Positions 11,831-22,929 of a stretch of DNA of 64,000 nt are shown one piece after another. Both the position numbers and the translations under genes were made by a program. The stretch is from Cristatella mucedo (taxonomy: Eukaryota > Bryozoa > Phylactolaemata > Cristatellidae). Within the stretch, counting starts at the first letter, position 1. Each line of letters opens with the position of its first letter. Where the stretch lies: the NCBI GenBank assembly GCA_009760855.2, contig WPIO01000084.1, forward strand, positions 1,329,001-1,393,000, in the 5' to 3' direction. The notes under the pieces were generated by a model. The model did not search any database, had not been told where the DNA came from, and saw only the letters and a list, made by a program, of their open reading frames with translations.

Positions 11831-12511
11831 CAGCTAGTGGCCTCTCTCATTTTCTTAGCCAGATTAGCTATCGGTGTGCATCCCACTGCCAGCAAAAAAT
11901 GATCGGAGTAAAGAGAACAGCCTTTGCTGGAGAATTGCTAAGCAATGCATATTCAAGAAAAAGATCGAGTGAAAAACATTGGACACGGACATGCCATGAT
12001 AGGCAGCAGTAAAGACGACATCGTTGCACAAGAACTGTGGCCACGACTTCAACAGTGCAGGGCCAGCGCCTTCACTGCGAAAACACAAGAGACCAGCAGT
12101 CTAATATGTAAGAGCAATCTGGCTTGGTGAAAAAAAGATGCTTAAGTTGCATCACTTGTATCCTCTATTTAACTGGTTTCCTTCGAATAGCAATGTCCCA
12201 CAAAGTAAAGTGAAGATCAGCTGATTCACATGCCTCAATTATACCACGTGCCGCAATGAGCCTCAAGAGGTATTACCACTTGCGCAGGCAACACAAGATT
12301 ACCAACGCTCTACAAGCAAACCCGCTACTGGGTTTGACAAGTGTGAGTATCTTACCGCTGGGCTAAGGCCAAGTAACAATTGCCATACCTCTTTAGATTT
12401 GGGTATAAACTTCGTTGAAGACTATGGATTTTTATTAACATTTAGATTCTACTTATTTGTAGTACATTGCAAATGTTGTTTTGCTATCAGCTCTTTAAAC
12501 ATTGGCCCCAA

Positions 12512-12514
<3 letters not shown>

Positions 12515-12547
<33 letters not shown>

Positions 12548-12548
12548 C
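12515..12548. repeat. (GT)n followed by (GC)4
   Basis: Alternating purine-pyrimidine run, (GT)13 then gcgcgcgc, 50 bp before the E12 acceptor. Confidence 0.9.
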
Positions 12549-12601
12549 AAGCATACTTGAGTGCCTCTGTTGATGTAACTTACTCTACCTCTGCGTTGTA
12601 G

Positions 12602-12767
12602 AAAGGCAGAATTTGAGCTGATTCAGCAGGTTTGCTTGCATAAGGCAGATGTTGCAAATGTTCTAATTTGGTGCTCACATACTGAGCAGAAATTAAACTG
12701 CCCCAGCAAAGCTGACTATGCCGTTGTGGACGTTGAACAAGAACTTAAGCATTTTCTTGCAACGAAG
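12602..12767 (+). CDS. giant gene exon E12 (spectrin repeat)
   Basis: 166 bp, phase 2 in and 0 out, GTTGTAG|AAAGGC to AAG|GTATGT. Peptide KAEFELIQQVCLHKADVANV then LIWCSHTEQKL, a clear helix C to A transition with Trp. Confidence 0.85.
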
Positions 12768-13527
12768 GTATGTATGCGCCTTACTCATACTACTTATGTT
12801 ATCAGCTGCTAGAATCGTCTGTGTGAGGAATTTATATCTTATATGCATTGGAGCATGCACTGGTGTGCATCTGCAAGTTGTTGCTTGCTGCTTCTTTTTC
12901 TAATAGTTACAGTCGCTATATACTTATAGTAGTTATAGCATTAGTTATATTATATTAGTTACAGTTATTAGCGTAGTATTAGGAATAGTCGCTAGTGATA
13001 ATCCTGGGTTCTATGCTGCTGCATAGTACTTGGCTGAAGAGCATGTCCAAATTAGCCAAGCACAGCCTTGATAATCAGTCCCCCCCCAGTGAGCTCCTGC
13101 TGTACTACTATGTGTAGCCGTACCTTCGGCTGTGTTATGATAAAGTATTAACTTCGGTGTGTAAGAGTGTGAAGTCTTTCTCCAGTTTCTCAACATGTGC
13201 TTAAGCTGGTTGTCCTGGACACCGAAAAATGCAGCTCTGCATGCACATGAATTGCACCCAACCAGAGCTGGGTTTGTTAAGCAGCCTCTTAGAAAGTCTG
13301 TCACTGTTTGACCATTGCTGTTATTATGGTACTCTTTTTTGTCGATTTAATCTCCATGATGTTGCATTCATTTATCTAGATATGGGTATAAGCCTATTGT
13401 GGAAGTGTCATCCTTCGTCTAAACGAGTCGCATACAAGACTTGCATCCCTAGAACCAACAAACACAGCCATTGCGAAAATTCCATGCAGGGCTATAGGAG
13501 CTGCTGATAATTGGATACAATAATAAC

Positions 13528-13600
13528 GTTGTCTTTTGTATAGTGCCTGAGCACTTTTCTATAGCACTAAAGCTCTATCCAGGTGCTTACAGCTAGCTGC
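13528..13600. mobile_element. SINE/LINE tail-like fragment
   Basis: Contains tcttttgtatagtgcctgag and ctctatccaggtgctta, matching the shared SINE family 2 and LINE tail motif. Degraded. Confidence 0.4.
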
Positions 13601-13929
13601 TAGAAAATCATTAACAAAGCATTAATGAAAAGCAAAGTATCACGCTTAGCAAGCAGGCAAAAGCATACAAGAAAACACTGAGGGCCTCTGACTAACAATA
13701 CTCCAGATTGGTAACATAAGATGAATTATACACAGGTAAGCACGCAAAGCATACAAACAAACATGACACGTTCACAGTGGGTATTAATTTTACTATTCTG
13801 TGAAGTAATATTTAATGTCATGAGTTGCTCTGATTATATGGACCATACATTCTACCTTTCAATAGACCTAATCATTCCACCCTGTCGGTCTCTCTTCCTT
13901 ATACATCATCGTCCTAATATTCTCTCCCA

Positions 13930-13932
<3 letters not shown>

Positions 13933-14007
<75 letters not shown>

Positions 14008-14027
14008 CTCACTCACACTCACTCGTG

Positions 14028-14066
<39 letters not shown>

Positions 14067-14070
14067 GCAC
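13933..14070. repeat. (CT)n then (AC)n compound microsatellite
   Basis: About 73 bp of CT, a short spacer with cactcacactcactcgtgcg, then about 35 bp of AC. Confidence 0.95.
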
Positions 14071-14170
14071 ACTCCCGAACTTCCAGCCTCTGTGTCCTTT
14101 CAATTCTCCCTCTTCTCTATCATGTGCCAGTCTTGTAACATCCTGTCACATTTGATTGAATACGGCCATC

Positions 14171-14247
14171 TGATTGACCAAAGGCTAAGACCACAAATTA
14201 CTTAGCTCTGATTGACCACCAAAGGCTAAGACTACAAATTACTTAGC
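14171..14247. repeat. tandem duplication, about 39-bp period
   Basis: The block gattgaccaaaggctaagac plus cacaaattacttagc occurs twice with two small differences. Intronic. Confidence 0.85.
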
Positions 14248-14506
14248 ATGCCTAGCCTAGTTGCCAAAGTATTCTGTTTGCTTCTTCGGGCTTTTTGCAT
14301 GCTGAAACCAATGTATTTGAAGTGTTGAAGTGTCCGATTCCCTCCAAACTCCTTGACTTCGCTGTAAATTCTCAGGTTCCATAACTGACGAGACGTATCT
14401 CGGTGCAGTAGGCACCTCTGGTGTATCAAGATAGTGCAATTGTTGTACGTTCATCTTTGATGGTTACCTTTAAATACCAAGGCTTATGCAACGATGCACT
14501 GCACAG

Positions 14507-14704
14507 GACGAACTGCACGTGAAGAAAAACTACTGCTCAAGACTACAAGACCAGTCACAAGCATGGCTATCCACGGAGAATCTTAGCCCGGCAACCAAGG
14601 AGGAAATCGGCAACCTTCAAACAATGCTTGGCGAGAGGTGTGCCGTTCTGCAATTCAGCTGTGACCGCATAAGTAAGCAACTGGAAGACTTGCATAAAAC
14701 AACG
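14507..14704 (+). CDS. giant gene exon E13 (spectrin repeat)
   Basis: 66 codons, phase 0 to 0, GCACAG|GACGAA to ACG|GTGAGA. Contains LQDQSQAWLSTENLSP (helix A) and GERCAVLQFSCDRISKQLED (helix B). Confidence 0.85.
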
Positions 14705-14793
14705 GTGAGAATTTGACCAGCCATAACATGGTGCACAGATCTTACTGCCAACTTTTTAACTAGTCTCTCTGGTTAGTTGTGTGCTTATCCAAG

Positions 14794-14828
14794 CGAACGT
14801 CACATAACAGCCTGTTATGTGACGTTCG
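14794..14828. repeat. 35-bp near-perfect palindrome
   Basis: Two 17-bp arms (14794-14810 and 14812-14828), exact reverse complements, around a single C. Arm: cgaacgtcacataacag. Intronic, 90 bp after E13. Confidence 0.95.
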
Positions 14829-15087
14829 AAGGTATTCCCTTGCTCTCTGGACCAGGTTGCAATCTTGGTGCAGTAGCTTCTTTTTTGGTCTATGCTTTTT
14901 AATTCTTCCCAATATCATTGCACTTTGAACACTATTGATGCGCAAGTTAATGAGACACCTTGCAACAATGGTGGTGGCTCAGCCAGCTGGTGTTCAATAG
15001 CTATAGTTACAGAAATGTGAGAGTTGGAAAATTAAATTTGATATTTCCATTTAAAGAATTCATAGACCGTTATACTTTGAAACGTAT

Positions 15088-15240
15088 GTCTTAGCCCAGG
15101 GGTTAGGTGCTTGCTCTTTACAACCTAGGTTGTGGGTTCGAGTCCTGCAAAGTGTGATCCTTTATTGCCTGCTGCAAGTGGTGGTGATAGCCATTACGGC
15201 TCCTCTGGTAAATAAGGCTGTTAAATCAGCCAAACCTTTC
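15088..15240 (+). mobile_element. tRNA-derived SINE family 1
   Basis: Box A-like tagcccaggggttagg near 15092 and box B-like ggttcgagtcc near 15137, then the family body gatcctttattgcc...gtggtgatagcc...cggctcctct and end ggctgttaaatcagc. At least seven related copies lie in the window. Confidence 0.75.
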
Positions 15241-15290
15241 TTTCTGGAGGCAGGGCACTCTCTTTCATTTTTGGCTTGTACTGCACACAG

Positions 15291-15378
15291 ATCCCTGCAG
15301 CGTTGAATAATTTGACTTTAGAAAAGCAATTTTCAGATGAGAAAAGGCGATTGTGTTATCACTTCTTGGCAGACATTG
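15291..15378 (+). CDS. candidate giant gene exon E14
   Basis: Acceptor CACACAG is good. Frame IPAALNNLTLEKQFSDEKRR then LCYHFLADIG is helical and in phase with E13. The donor ATTG|GTGCTC is weak; the frame closes at a TAG soon after. Confidence 0.45.
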
Positions 15379-15414
15379 GTGCTCTCTCCCCTGCCTTTGA
15401 TCTTGCTTAGCACG

Positions 15415-15520
15415 ATTAATTAATTAATTAGCTTATTAATTAGCTTTAATTTAGTTGAGTTTAGTTAGCTTTAATTTAGATTAATTAGCTTAGCACGATT
15501 AGCTTAGCACGACTGCCTTT
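15415..15520. repeat. TTAA/TTAGC-rich low-complexity repeat
   Basis: Direct repeats of attaattagctt and gcttagcacga in several copies. Confidence 0.7.
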
Positions 15521-15699
15521 TGCCATCTTATACTAATCTATGAGCCTTCGTTTTAAATTTGCTGCTCAACGGTCTCACTCATTCTCATCAACCACCAATC
15601 ACCAACTCACCAACCACCGATCCCGTCCTGAACTGCGCTGCGGTTTCCTTAGTTTGTATCTAATAGCGCCTTTAGAGAGCAAGAATCCTGTCTTGGGGC

Positions 15700-15726
15700 T
15701 ATCTCTCTCTCTCTCTCTCTCTCTGA
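15700..15726. repeat. short (CT)n
   Basis: About 12 CT units. Confidence 0.85.
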
Positions 15727-15785
15727 GCATTTCCAGCTATGTAGTTTAGGGAAATCGTATTGATCCAGTTTTATCAGTGCTAAAG

Positions 15786-15847
15786 CTATACAAGCTATCA
15801 GCACCATTCAAGTGCTACTAGTGCAAAAACAGCCTGGAGTCGGTAAG
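15786..15847 (+). CDS. candidate giant gene exon E15
   Basis: Needed to bring phase 1 (E14) to phase 0 (E16). Peptide IQAISTIQVLLVQKQPGVGK is helical. The donor chosen (AAG|GTTATG) is weaker than one 5 bp upstream (TCG|GTAAGG), which would break phase with E16. Confidence 0.3.
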
Positions 15848-16131
15848 GTTATGTGAGCAGCACATGTGCTTATGCATGCTCTCATTTTTAAGCTCTTTGT
15901 GCTCTCGCTCATGCATTCATGCGCAAACACATGTGCGATCGCAAACACACACGCAAGCATGCGAATACACATACATTTACACAGGGGTCTACTCGGAAGG
16001 CACGTGGATTACAAGCCATTTGCATGCAACTTCTGCTATCTGCCTGGTGTCCATGTGTATTTTTGGATTAGCTGGCCTTGTGATCAGGGGTAGGAAAAAT
16101 GATCTTGCTTGCATGGTTTGCCTTCTTGCAG

Positions 16132-16246
16132 GCCTATTACTGCCGCATACACAAGCTGGTGTGTGACCTGAAGGCATCTGAACTATTGTTAAAGCAATGC
16201 AGGCAAGGTCGACTCACGTCATCGAAGGGCAAAGACAGGCTGACGG
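16132..16246 (+). CDS. giant gene exon E16
   Basis: 115 bp, phase 0 in and 1 out, CTTGCAG|GCCTAT to ACGG|GTAACT. Peptide AYYCRIHKLVCDLKASELLL then a basic loop (KQCRQGRLTSSKGKDRLT). Confidence 0.7.
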
Positions 16247-16569
16247 GTAACTACACTGATATTGCCTAATGTGCTGTAATTTTCAACCGTAGGCATTATC
16301 AGCAGATATCGTAGGGACACTGCATAGCTGCAGTGCATTACAATTTTTTTGATAATCGTCCATGATTCAAGATGTTTGTAAACAGGATACGAAACATTCT
16401 GAGCGCATACATTAGCCTTAGCGGTTAAGAAAGAAAAGTGGGTGAGTGGGGTATCGCTTTTGGTTAAGCAATGCTGGATTGGCGATTATGAAAATTTTGT
16501 TTGCATTACTATTTTAATCCTTGCGATGTTATTATGGTAAATTTTTAAGCTTTTACTTCTTAGTTTTAG

Positions 16570-16784
16570 GCGAGCTTATCAACCGTAACCAAAGAAATTT
16601 GCAGGAAGTCGATGCAAGTGGGCAGCTACTTCACGAGGAACTACAAGTAGCAGCTATTGACGTTGGAGCCGTGCTTACTTACTTACAATCCGTACACTGT
16701 CAGCATATTGAAAGACTTGAAATAATAAGATCTTCAGCAGCAATCTCAGTGGCATCAGACGACTGTCTAGAGAAGATTCACTCT
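16570..16784 (+). CDS. giant gene exon E17
   Basis: 215 bp, phase 1 in and 0 out, GTTTTAG|GCGAGC to TCT|GTGAGT. Peptide ELINRNQRNLQEVDASGQLL, HEELQVAAIDVGAVLTYLQS, then ISVASDDCLEKIHS. Confidence 0.8.
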
Positions 16785-16906
16785 GTGAGTCGATTTTCTG
16801 CTAATTTGGCTATTTATGCTATGGCTAGATTCGATATATTATTAATTTTTGTTTAGCAGAAGTCGGAGTTCAAACTAAAGGTAGCTTAAGTTTCAGATTC
16901 AACCAG

Positions 16907-16990
16907 AAACGTATTATCTGCATGATTATACTGATGGCCGAGCAATTTAAAAAGAATATTACAGAAGCAGCAAAAAAACCTCAGGCAGAA
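16907..16990 (+). CDS. candidate giant gene exon E18
   Basis: 28 codons, phase 0 to 0. Peptide KRIICMIILMAEQFKKNITE then AAKKPQAE; donor GAA|GTAGGC. Acceptor AACCAG has a poor pyrimidine tract. The frame stays open upstream to 16857, so the start is uncertain. Confidence 0.5.
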
Positions 16991-17594
16991 GTAGGCATAC
17001 ATTGTGAATTATTGCTGATTTGTTTTGCACGATAATCCAACAGCTTAAAAAAGATTCGATTTAGTAGGCTCTAAGACCCTGGAAGTTGTAGCCAATATGA
17101 TGCTAACTATGCAATAGAACTGCAGTCTGATTACTTAGAAATTCGCTGCCGTATGCATCGTTTCAAAAGTTACGCTGGGCTTGTAGTCACTCAGTTTCAT
17201 GATACGTCGTGCTGACAGTTGGCTTACACTGCTTGGCTAGCGCTTAGTCTGCAGTCCTTGTCCGAGACATCGCTTTTCTTCGTATGTGATACCATAACTT
17301 TGCTTGAAGAGCATCTGCATGCCATTGTGCGATCTTTTGGTCAAGGCTTAGTAAATAATCAAAAGAACTGTCCGTGTCTTGCATGAACTGCCAGTGACCA
17401 TATGCTATGTATCTGCAAATGTACACGACTTTAAGTGCATAAGCAATATAGAAACATTGGGCTTTGACTTCAAGCTTCATCCACTAGGACTATACATAGG
17501 ACTCATAGCATGCAGTCAAAGGCAGCGAAGAAAAGAATGCATGTGCAGTCTTATTCAAAGGATTCTAAGCTTGACTGCTACCCTTTATTGATAG

Positions 17595-17744
17595 GTGGAG
17601 CATTGGATTGAATGCAAATGGGACTATGCAGATCCAGCATCCGGGCATGCCCTAGCCTGTGGTGATTACATTTCTGATGCAGATTGGAACAGAATTTTGC
17701 GAGCCGAACTTCGATCTACAGAACCACTGAGGCTGATCGAGGAA
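17595..17744 (+). CDS. giant gene exon E19
   Basis: 50 codons, phase 0 to 0, TGATAG|GTGGAG to GAA|GTAAGT. Peptide VEHWIECKWDYADPASGHAL, then DADWNRILRAELRSTEPLRL. Helix-A Trp present, with an unusually Trp-rich run. Confidence 0.8.
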
Positions 17745-17999
17745 GTAAGTCGACAACTTAAGTCTAACATGGCACATGTCTCACCACGATGCTTGTTGGT
17801 CTTTATTCGAAGGCTATGCAAATTTGCAATACTGGCTGCTTTATGCTTCTAAATATTCCCTGTGTCTTCTTCAGCTAGCTTGAATGCAGTAGTTTGCTTG
17901 TATGGTTTGAGGACAAAAAGCAAAGAGAGAGAGAGACTGTTGTGTGCATTGTCAGCATCAGAGGACTGGCATTACAGGTGGCATTACACCTGATTGCAC

Positions 18000-18250
18000 A
18001 CACCGGTAAGCCAGCAAGCAGTGAGTTACAGAATTAAAGATGGAGTGTCACAAATACATGGACCGACTTAGATGTGGTCTCCCTGTCTAAACAATCCCAA
18101 ATTTTAGCAATGTTATGTATCTGATAGTAAGTAGTCTTGATTGTGGAGCTGGTGTGGTCGTCTAATGAAAGGTCACTTTGGAACGTGATATCTAGATTCT
18201 GTGCAGATTTAACAGGAGATATGCTGGCAGGGCCGATGTAGGCATGGGTG
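18000..18250 (-). mobile_element. LINE family A RT fragment
   Basis: Reverse copy of the segment at 3280-3510 (cagcaagcagtgagttacag, tgtctaaacaatcccaaatt, gagatatgctggcag), without the 3' tail. Confidence 0.65.
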
Positions 18251-18493
18251 AGGCGTTATTTGAGTTGTCTACACCAAATAGCACAGAATAGCTATCTGGA
18301 AATTATATACCTATGCTCAATGCGCACGGAATTCAGTATACATTTGAATGTTCATAGCATCATGTCAATCCTCATGTCGTTTAATGTTCTTAGGTTGATC
18401 TTCTGCTGCTACCGAAAAGTGATAAGTCAATCTTCTAATGATAAGGATATGAAAGATAAGGATACTAATGATAATTAATTATGGCATGTCTAG

Positions 18494-18551
18494 AAGCATA
18501 TACTGAGGGAAATGGACTGCAAGTATTTGCTGCAATGGCAGTCTGCAAAGG
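18494..18551 (+). CDS. giant gene exon E20
   Basis: 58 bp, phase 0 in and 1 out, GTCTAG|AAGCAT to AAGG|GTAGAG. Peptide KHILREMDCKYLLQWQSAK. Confidence 0.6.
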
Positions 18552-18697
18552 GTAGAGTAGCCTGGCTAGCATCACGTTTGTGTGAATGATGAGCGGGCGA
18601 TTTCTGAAGCTGGATACCCTGCAGAGCAGAAGCATTAGAAAGCGTGAGAACAATTTCACAGCCGTGCCAAGTGTGCGACAGGGTGCCTGGCAAGCTT

Positions 18698-18776
18698 ACT
18701 ATACTATACTATATTATATATATATATTATATTATATATATATACTATACTATTACTATACTATACTTTACTGCAA
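18698..18776. repeat. (TA)-rich microsatellite
   Basis: tatactatactatattatat-type AT-only repeat, about 75 bp. Confidence 0.85.
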
Positions 18777-18841
18777 CTGCTGGCATCATGGCAAACTCTC
18801 ACTAGCCCCAACCATTTTCAGTTAACACTTCTTCCTATTAG

Positions 18842-18927
18842 CCAGGCGACTTCTTGCAGTACTGCCTAAGTCTAACACGTTTAGCTTTGATCATAGGATT
18901 GGCTCCAGATCTGCTCTGGTGCTGCCG
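18842..18927 (+). CDS. giant gene exon E21
   Basis: 86 bp, phase 1 in and 0 out, CTATTAG|CCAGGC to CCG|GTACAG. Peptide RRLLAVLPKSNTFSFDHRIG then SRSALVLP. Phase fits both neighbours. Confidence 0.6.
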
Positions 18928-19080
18928 GTACAGCTACTCTGTAAATTTGCTTTTGGTGCCTCAGCTACTAGCTTGGGAAGTGAACGAACAGCTTGAAATA
19001 AGCTATCCTCCAAAAAGTATGTTGAAGGCTGTTTATTTTTGTATGTTTACTTTTATCTCACCGCCCTTTTCTCATTGCAG

Positions 19081-19374
19081 AGACTATTTTCTAAAAGCCA
19101 TCGGAGCTCGAAAGAGCAGGGCTGCAGCTGCTTGCAGGATAGCTCTCTGCAAAGTCGCTGGGAAGAGCTAGTGGCCATCGTCGATGAGCGGCAGCAGAAT
19201 CTAGCAGATGCAGCCGAGTCTGATCGAATCACTGCATCGCTTAGCAGCTGCACGGACTGGACACAGCACGCATGCACCCAAGTGCCATCGGCAGCCGACT
19301 ACGTGGCTCAGGCGACTCAAGACAAGCAATCCAAAATGAAGGCAAAGCAGTGCTATAACCAGTGGGCACTGAAG
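19081..19374 (+). CDS. giant gene exon E22
   Basis: 98 codons, phase 0 to 0, CATTGCAG|AGACTA to AAG|GTTACC. Contains SLQSRWEELVAIVDERQQNL, ITASLSSCTDWTQHACTQV and QCYNQWALK. The frame stays open about 120 bp past the donor, so a longer form cannot be excluded. Confidence 0.75.
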
Positions 19375-20300
19375 GTTACCAGCAGCAGCGGCGGCGGCGC
19401 TTCTGTGCAGCTCTTCCGTGCATGCTACGCTGCTGCTCAGCTCAGCTATATGCACAAGAGAGACACTTTCAGCCACTCTGCGAGAGAGCTCTGACAGTGC
19501 AACGTCTGCCGATGTGATCACGGATTACTTACATTGCATCCTCAATTCATAGTCGCCTGTGTCGTGTCCACCGAGCATTTGGCACACAATTTTACCCACA
19601 TGTGAATCACTCGCATTTTCTTGGATATCTGTGCTTGGCAGCACACTAATGATAATTTACTCACTTGTGCTTTGACTGTTACTACTGAGTCTGGTCTTCA
19701 ATGCTATGTGCCATAGAGAAGTTTGGCTTTTTTCTTGCCCCGTGGTTCAGAAACGGTTTTTTGGGTCTACCTTCGGCTTTATACCGTGTGTCATGGTGCA
19801 CAAAGGTCACTATGGAACGTCATATGTATAGTAGGCATTGGATATAGTAAACGCACTTGTGCTTAGCTTTGTTGTCGCCGTTTTTCCCTATTTACCCATC
19901 TTGTGCAGATCTAAACTTGTTGCAGTAAAGACCAGCACAGGCACTTCTGAATGGATGCTGTTACTGATGCACTATTCATACGTACAAAAGTAATTGCTAT
20001 TGAAGTCAAGTGTTAGGACTGTCCTTCAGAATCGTTTACAAAGTATAGTGAAGTATTTACTTGCAGCTGACAGAATTACTTAGTTGAGTACTTGATGTTT
20101 GCTAATCAGCTCCGATCAACATCACCTAGCCACTGTAGCAGTCACTCATTTGTTCAAACTGATGCATGCTAATTGGTTGACGTTTCTTATTGACATTTTG
20201 CGCGCAGCATAGCGAGTGCTGACCTTCTCACGAACCAGTGGGGATCTTTTTGCCACCACCTGCCAGCTGGTACGACTGAAGTATGCGCCGTCCATTTCAG

Positions 20301-20431
20301 GAAATGGACATGCATATCAGTGCCAGCGAGCAGAGGCTGAGAGATTTGAGAGTAGCAGCTTGTCGCCTTGCCGAAAAGAACCCGCCGGTTTACAGAGACC
20401 TCGCAACGCTATCTGAGGAGGCTACGTTGAA
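20301..20431 (+). CDS. giant gene exon E23
   Basis: 131 bp, phase 0 in and 2 out, TTTCAG|GAAATG to TTGAA|GTGAGC. Peptide EMDMHISASEQRLRDLRVAA then CRLAEKNPPVYRDLATLSEE, highly charged. Confidence 0.8.
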
Positions 20432-20567
20432 GTGAGCTTTGCATTGTGGCCAATCCTTAGGGCCCTATTTCTGACACGTATGCACGTCGACGATATTCTT
20501 TTTACAATGTCGTCACACCAGACTCGCTGTCTGGCTCCCATGCTCTATGCTGTACTCTGTGTTTCAG

Positions 20568-20751
20568 ACACTGCCAGCTTCTTACTGCACACAAGAGCCA
20601 AGCAAAGGGCTTGAAGCTGGCCGCCATGTATAGTGAAATAATGGAAACGCTAGCTCACGAGGTGTCATGGGCAAAAGAGACCAATAATTCTGCCGTGACC
20701 AGAACTTATCAAAACCATGAAGAAGACTCGGCCTTCTACATTATGAGCAAG
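20568..20751 (+). CDS. giant gene exon E24 (probable GC donor)
   Basis: 184 bp, phase 2 in and 0 out, TTTCAG|ACACTG. Peptide HCQLLTAHKSQAKGLKLAAM, YSEIMETLAHEVSWAKETNN. Ends at AAG|GCAAGT, a consensus GC-AG donor. The frame is open across the 99-bp intron, so retention would also be readable. Confidence 0.65.
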
Positions 20752-20850
20752 GCAAGTTGCTCGGAAACTTCTATCTTAGGCAGTCACATCTTGCAGGACG
20801 TTGGTGTTATGACTTGGTGCGTGTTCACACTTGGCACTCACCTTTTGCAG

Positions 20851-21177
20851 TCGTTGTCCTTGGAACTAGAATGTCATCGTCAGGCGCTAGCTCAGCTATT
20901 CAGCAGAGCCGAGCTGTTTTTGATCGAGGCTAATACCCAGCAGCAGCATGCAGCGCCACCTGCCGAGTCAGAGCTTCCGAGTCAAACTGTCGGAGCTCAG
21001 TGCCCAGTGATGTCGTCAGCAGCAGCTACTAGCCGAAGCTGTCTGCACGATGCCGGCGACGGACTTCTCGAGCTCTTGGATGGCCTATCAGCTTATCTAG
21101 TGTCAGCGCATCGAGAAGTGGACGAGAATCTACAGAAGGCAACACGATTGCTTGCTGGCATGCCGCCAGCTGCTTCA
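20851..21177 (+). CDS. giant gene exon E25
   Basis: 109 codons, phase 0 to 0, TTTTGCAG|TCGTTG to TCA|GTAAGT. Begins SLSLELECHRQALAQLFSRA, has a disordered loop with QQQHAAPPAESELPSQTV, then DGLLELLDGLSAYLVSAHRE. The loop is much longer than a standard spectrin inter-helix loop. Confidence 0.8.
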
Positions 21178-21388
21178 GTAAGTTCCGCGAGTGGGCAGTG
21201 CGACATGTCAAGGTTGCACCTGATTTTCTCAGTTGCTGGTGTATGCCTATGTTTCTGCTATTCGGCAAATTCTGTAAGGCGGTACTTCGACCGTATCGAT
21301 ACGTTTTACTATGCCCAAATCCATGTGCTATGGGTGTTCTGCTACTTGCTAGTAAAGATAAGCTGCAATTGTGCTCTGGTCTATTCAG

Positions 21389-21472
21389 TTCGAAGCAGAG
21401 TTTGCCGAGGCCGAAGCATGGCTGAAGTCGATGCAAAGGCAACTAGGCTCTATCGCCGGCAGAGGCACCAAG
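21389..21472 (+). CDS. giant gene exon E26 (spectrin helix A)
   Basis: 28 codons, phase 0 to 0, ATTCAG|TTCGAA to AAG|GTTCGT. Peptide FEAEFAEAEAWLKSMQRQLG. Confidence 0.8.
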
Positions 21473-21604
21473 GTTCGTGCCATGCCATTTGCATCATTCA
21501 CTTTATCATTTCGTAAGATCAACACTTATCACGCCTGAAAATGATCTGTATTTACTTGTCTTGCATGGTCGATCGAGAAAGTCACCAGCTGATTGCCTTT
21601 TCAG

Positions 21605-21730
21605 GCACATCTGGATGTCTTAAGTTCAGTGTTGAGTAAATGGCTAGAAAGGCTCTCGGCTGTTAAGCTAGCCGGTAAACAACTGGCATCCGACGAACCA
21701 AGCGAAGCAGAAATGGTGCAAGCGAATTTG
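21605..21730 (+). CDS. giant gene exon E27 (spectrin repeat)
   Basis: 42 codons, phase 0 to 0, TTTTCAG|GCACAT to TTG|GTAAGA. Peptide AHLDVLSSVLSKWLERLSAV then KLAGKQLASDEPSEAEMVQA. Confidence 0.85.
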
Positions 21731-22119
21731 GTAAGAAGATCCCCTGCTGGGATCGCGTATAATATGGCGTTTTTGTGTTTATTAGCAATCTGTTTTTGTA
21801 TTTTTCCTGTCTGATTAATTTCCTTGTGGTGGGTTATTTTGCTTTATGGCTACTAGTTGAATACTTCCTGCTGTGCAGGCCTGAGACATAGCAGCTTGCA
21901 AATATAATAATAAGAATAAGGATAAGTCTTTTTTACTTTCACCTTGATAGGAACTTAGTGGCAGCTGATGATGCTGGCTGATTCTATTTTCCACCTTCAA
22001 ATGAACTCAGCTGGTTACCACTTGCTCACCTATCGCCGGCCGGCCACTGCAAACTCAATTTATAAATTCTTGCTTGGTCTCCATGGTCTCAAACGTGCGA
22101 TTTGCTTTGTTAGATTAAA

Positions 22120-22215
22120 TATTTGCCTAAATATTAATATTAGATTAAATATCAGATTTAATGTTTACATTAATATTAGATTTAATATTAGATTTTAATG
22201 TTAGATTTAATAGTT
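22120..22215. repeat. ATTAAATATTA-type AT-rich repeat
   Basis: Degenerate direct repeats of tagatttaatatta and tagattaaat. Confidence 0.75.
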
Positions 22216-22929
22216 GCCTTGCCAAACGCAGCTGAATGGCTAGCTCGGTTCTAAGCTCTGCTTACTTGGCGTCGACATGCTGCAAGAGCCGACGTAGTAG
22301 AAGTTGACAAGATACTGACCACCAAAATTGCACTGATGCTCCAGGTTTCAGATAGGATTGGAGTTGAGATTGTATTTAAATAGGTCTAAACATGATGACT
22401 ACTTTTTTGACAAGTCTCTCTTACTACACGATTTCATGACATTCTAATCGACCTAAAGATACACACATCTTGTGGATACTATGGAGCAATAATGCGAAGC
22501 TCTTCTTTATGCACATACCAATTGCTATGCTGTCGCATTCATGGCCACCTTCCTTGTCGACACCAGGTTGGCATGTTCGTGCAGGTTTCGTTGTGTTATC
22601 TATCTTTTATGCTCAGCATTGTCCGGCAAAGCTAGCACACCCTGAACTGTTTTCCAGCTCTGCAAACACTGGCTGTGAATGTTCAGTAGGGTTAATAACT
22701 GTATCTGAAACTAATGGTAATAGATATGTGTGATATAAAAAGTATTAGGCTTTTGATGCTGTTGTCGAGCAGTGAGTAGCTAACAAGCAGTCCGGGGGAA
22801 GGTTGTTCAAGGCTAAATTTCCTTTCAGTGATCATCCCTTCCTGCCGTTTGAATTGTACTCTGTTTCTTGAGTGAAACAGGGCCTTCTTTTTATCAAGCA
22901 ATGCACTATTAGTTAGATGTGATATTTGC

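Noticed and set aside
15136-15146. Functional tRNA genes at the box B sites
   Set aside because: Box A/B-like motifs occur in SINEs; no cloverleaf with paired acceptor stem could be drawn.
16857-16880. 24-bp micro-exon QKSEFKLK
   Set aside because: It would leave a 26-nt intron before E18, too short to splice.
18586-18700. Frame with LKLDTLQSRSIRKRENNFTA as an exon
   Set aside because: No phase-compatible donor, and E20 joins E21 directly in phase.
21029-21442. - strand 137-codon frame
   Set aside because: Antisense shadow of exons E25/E26.
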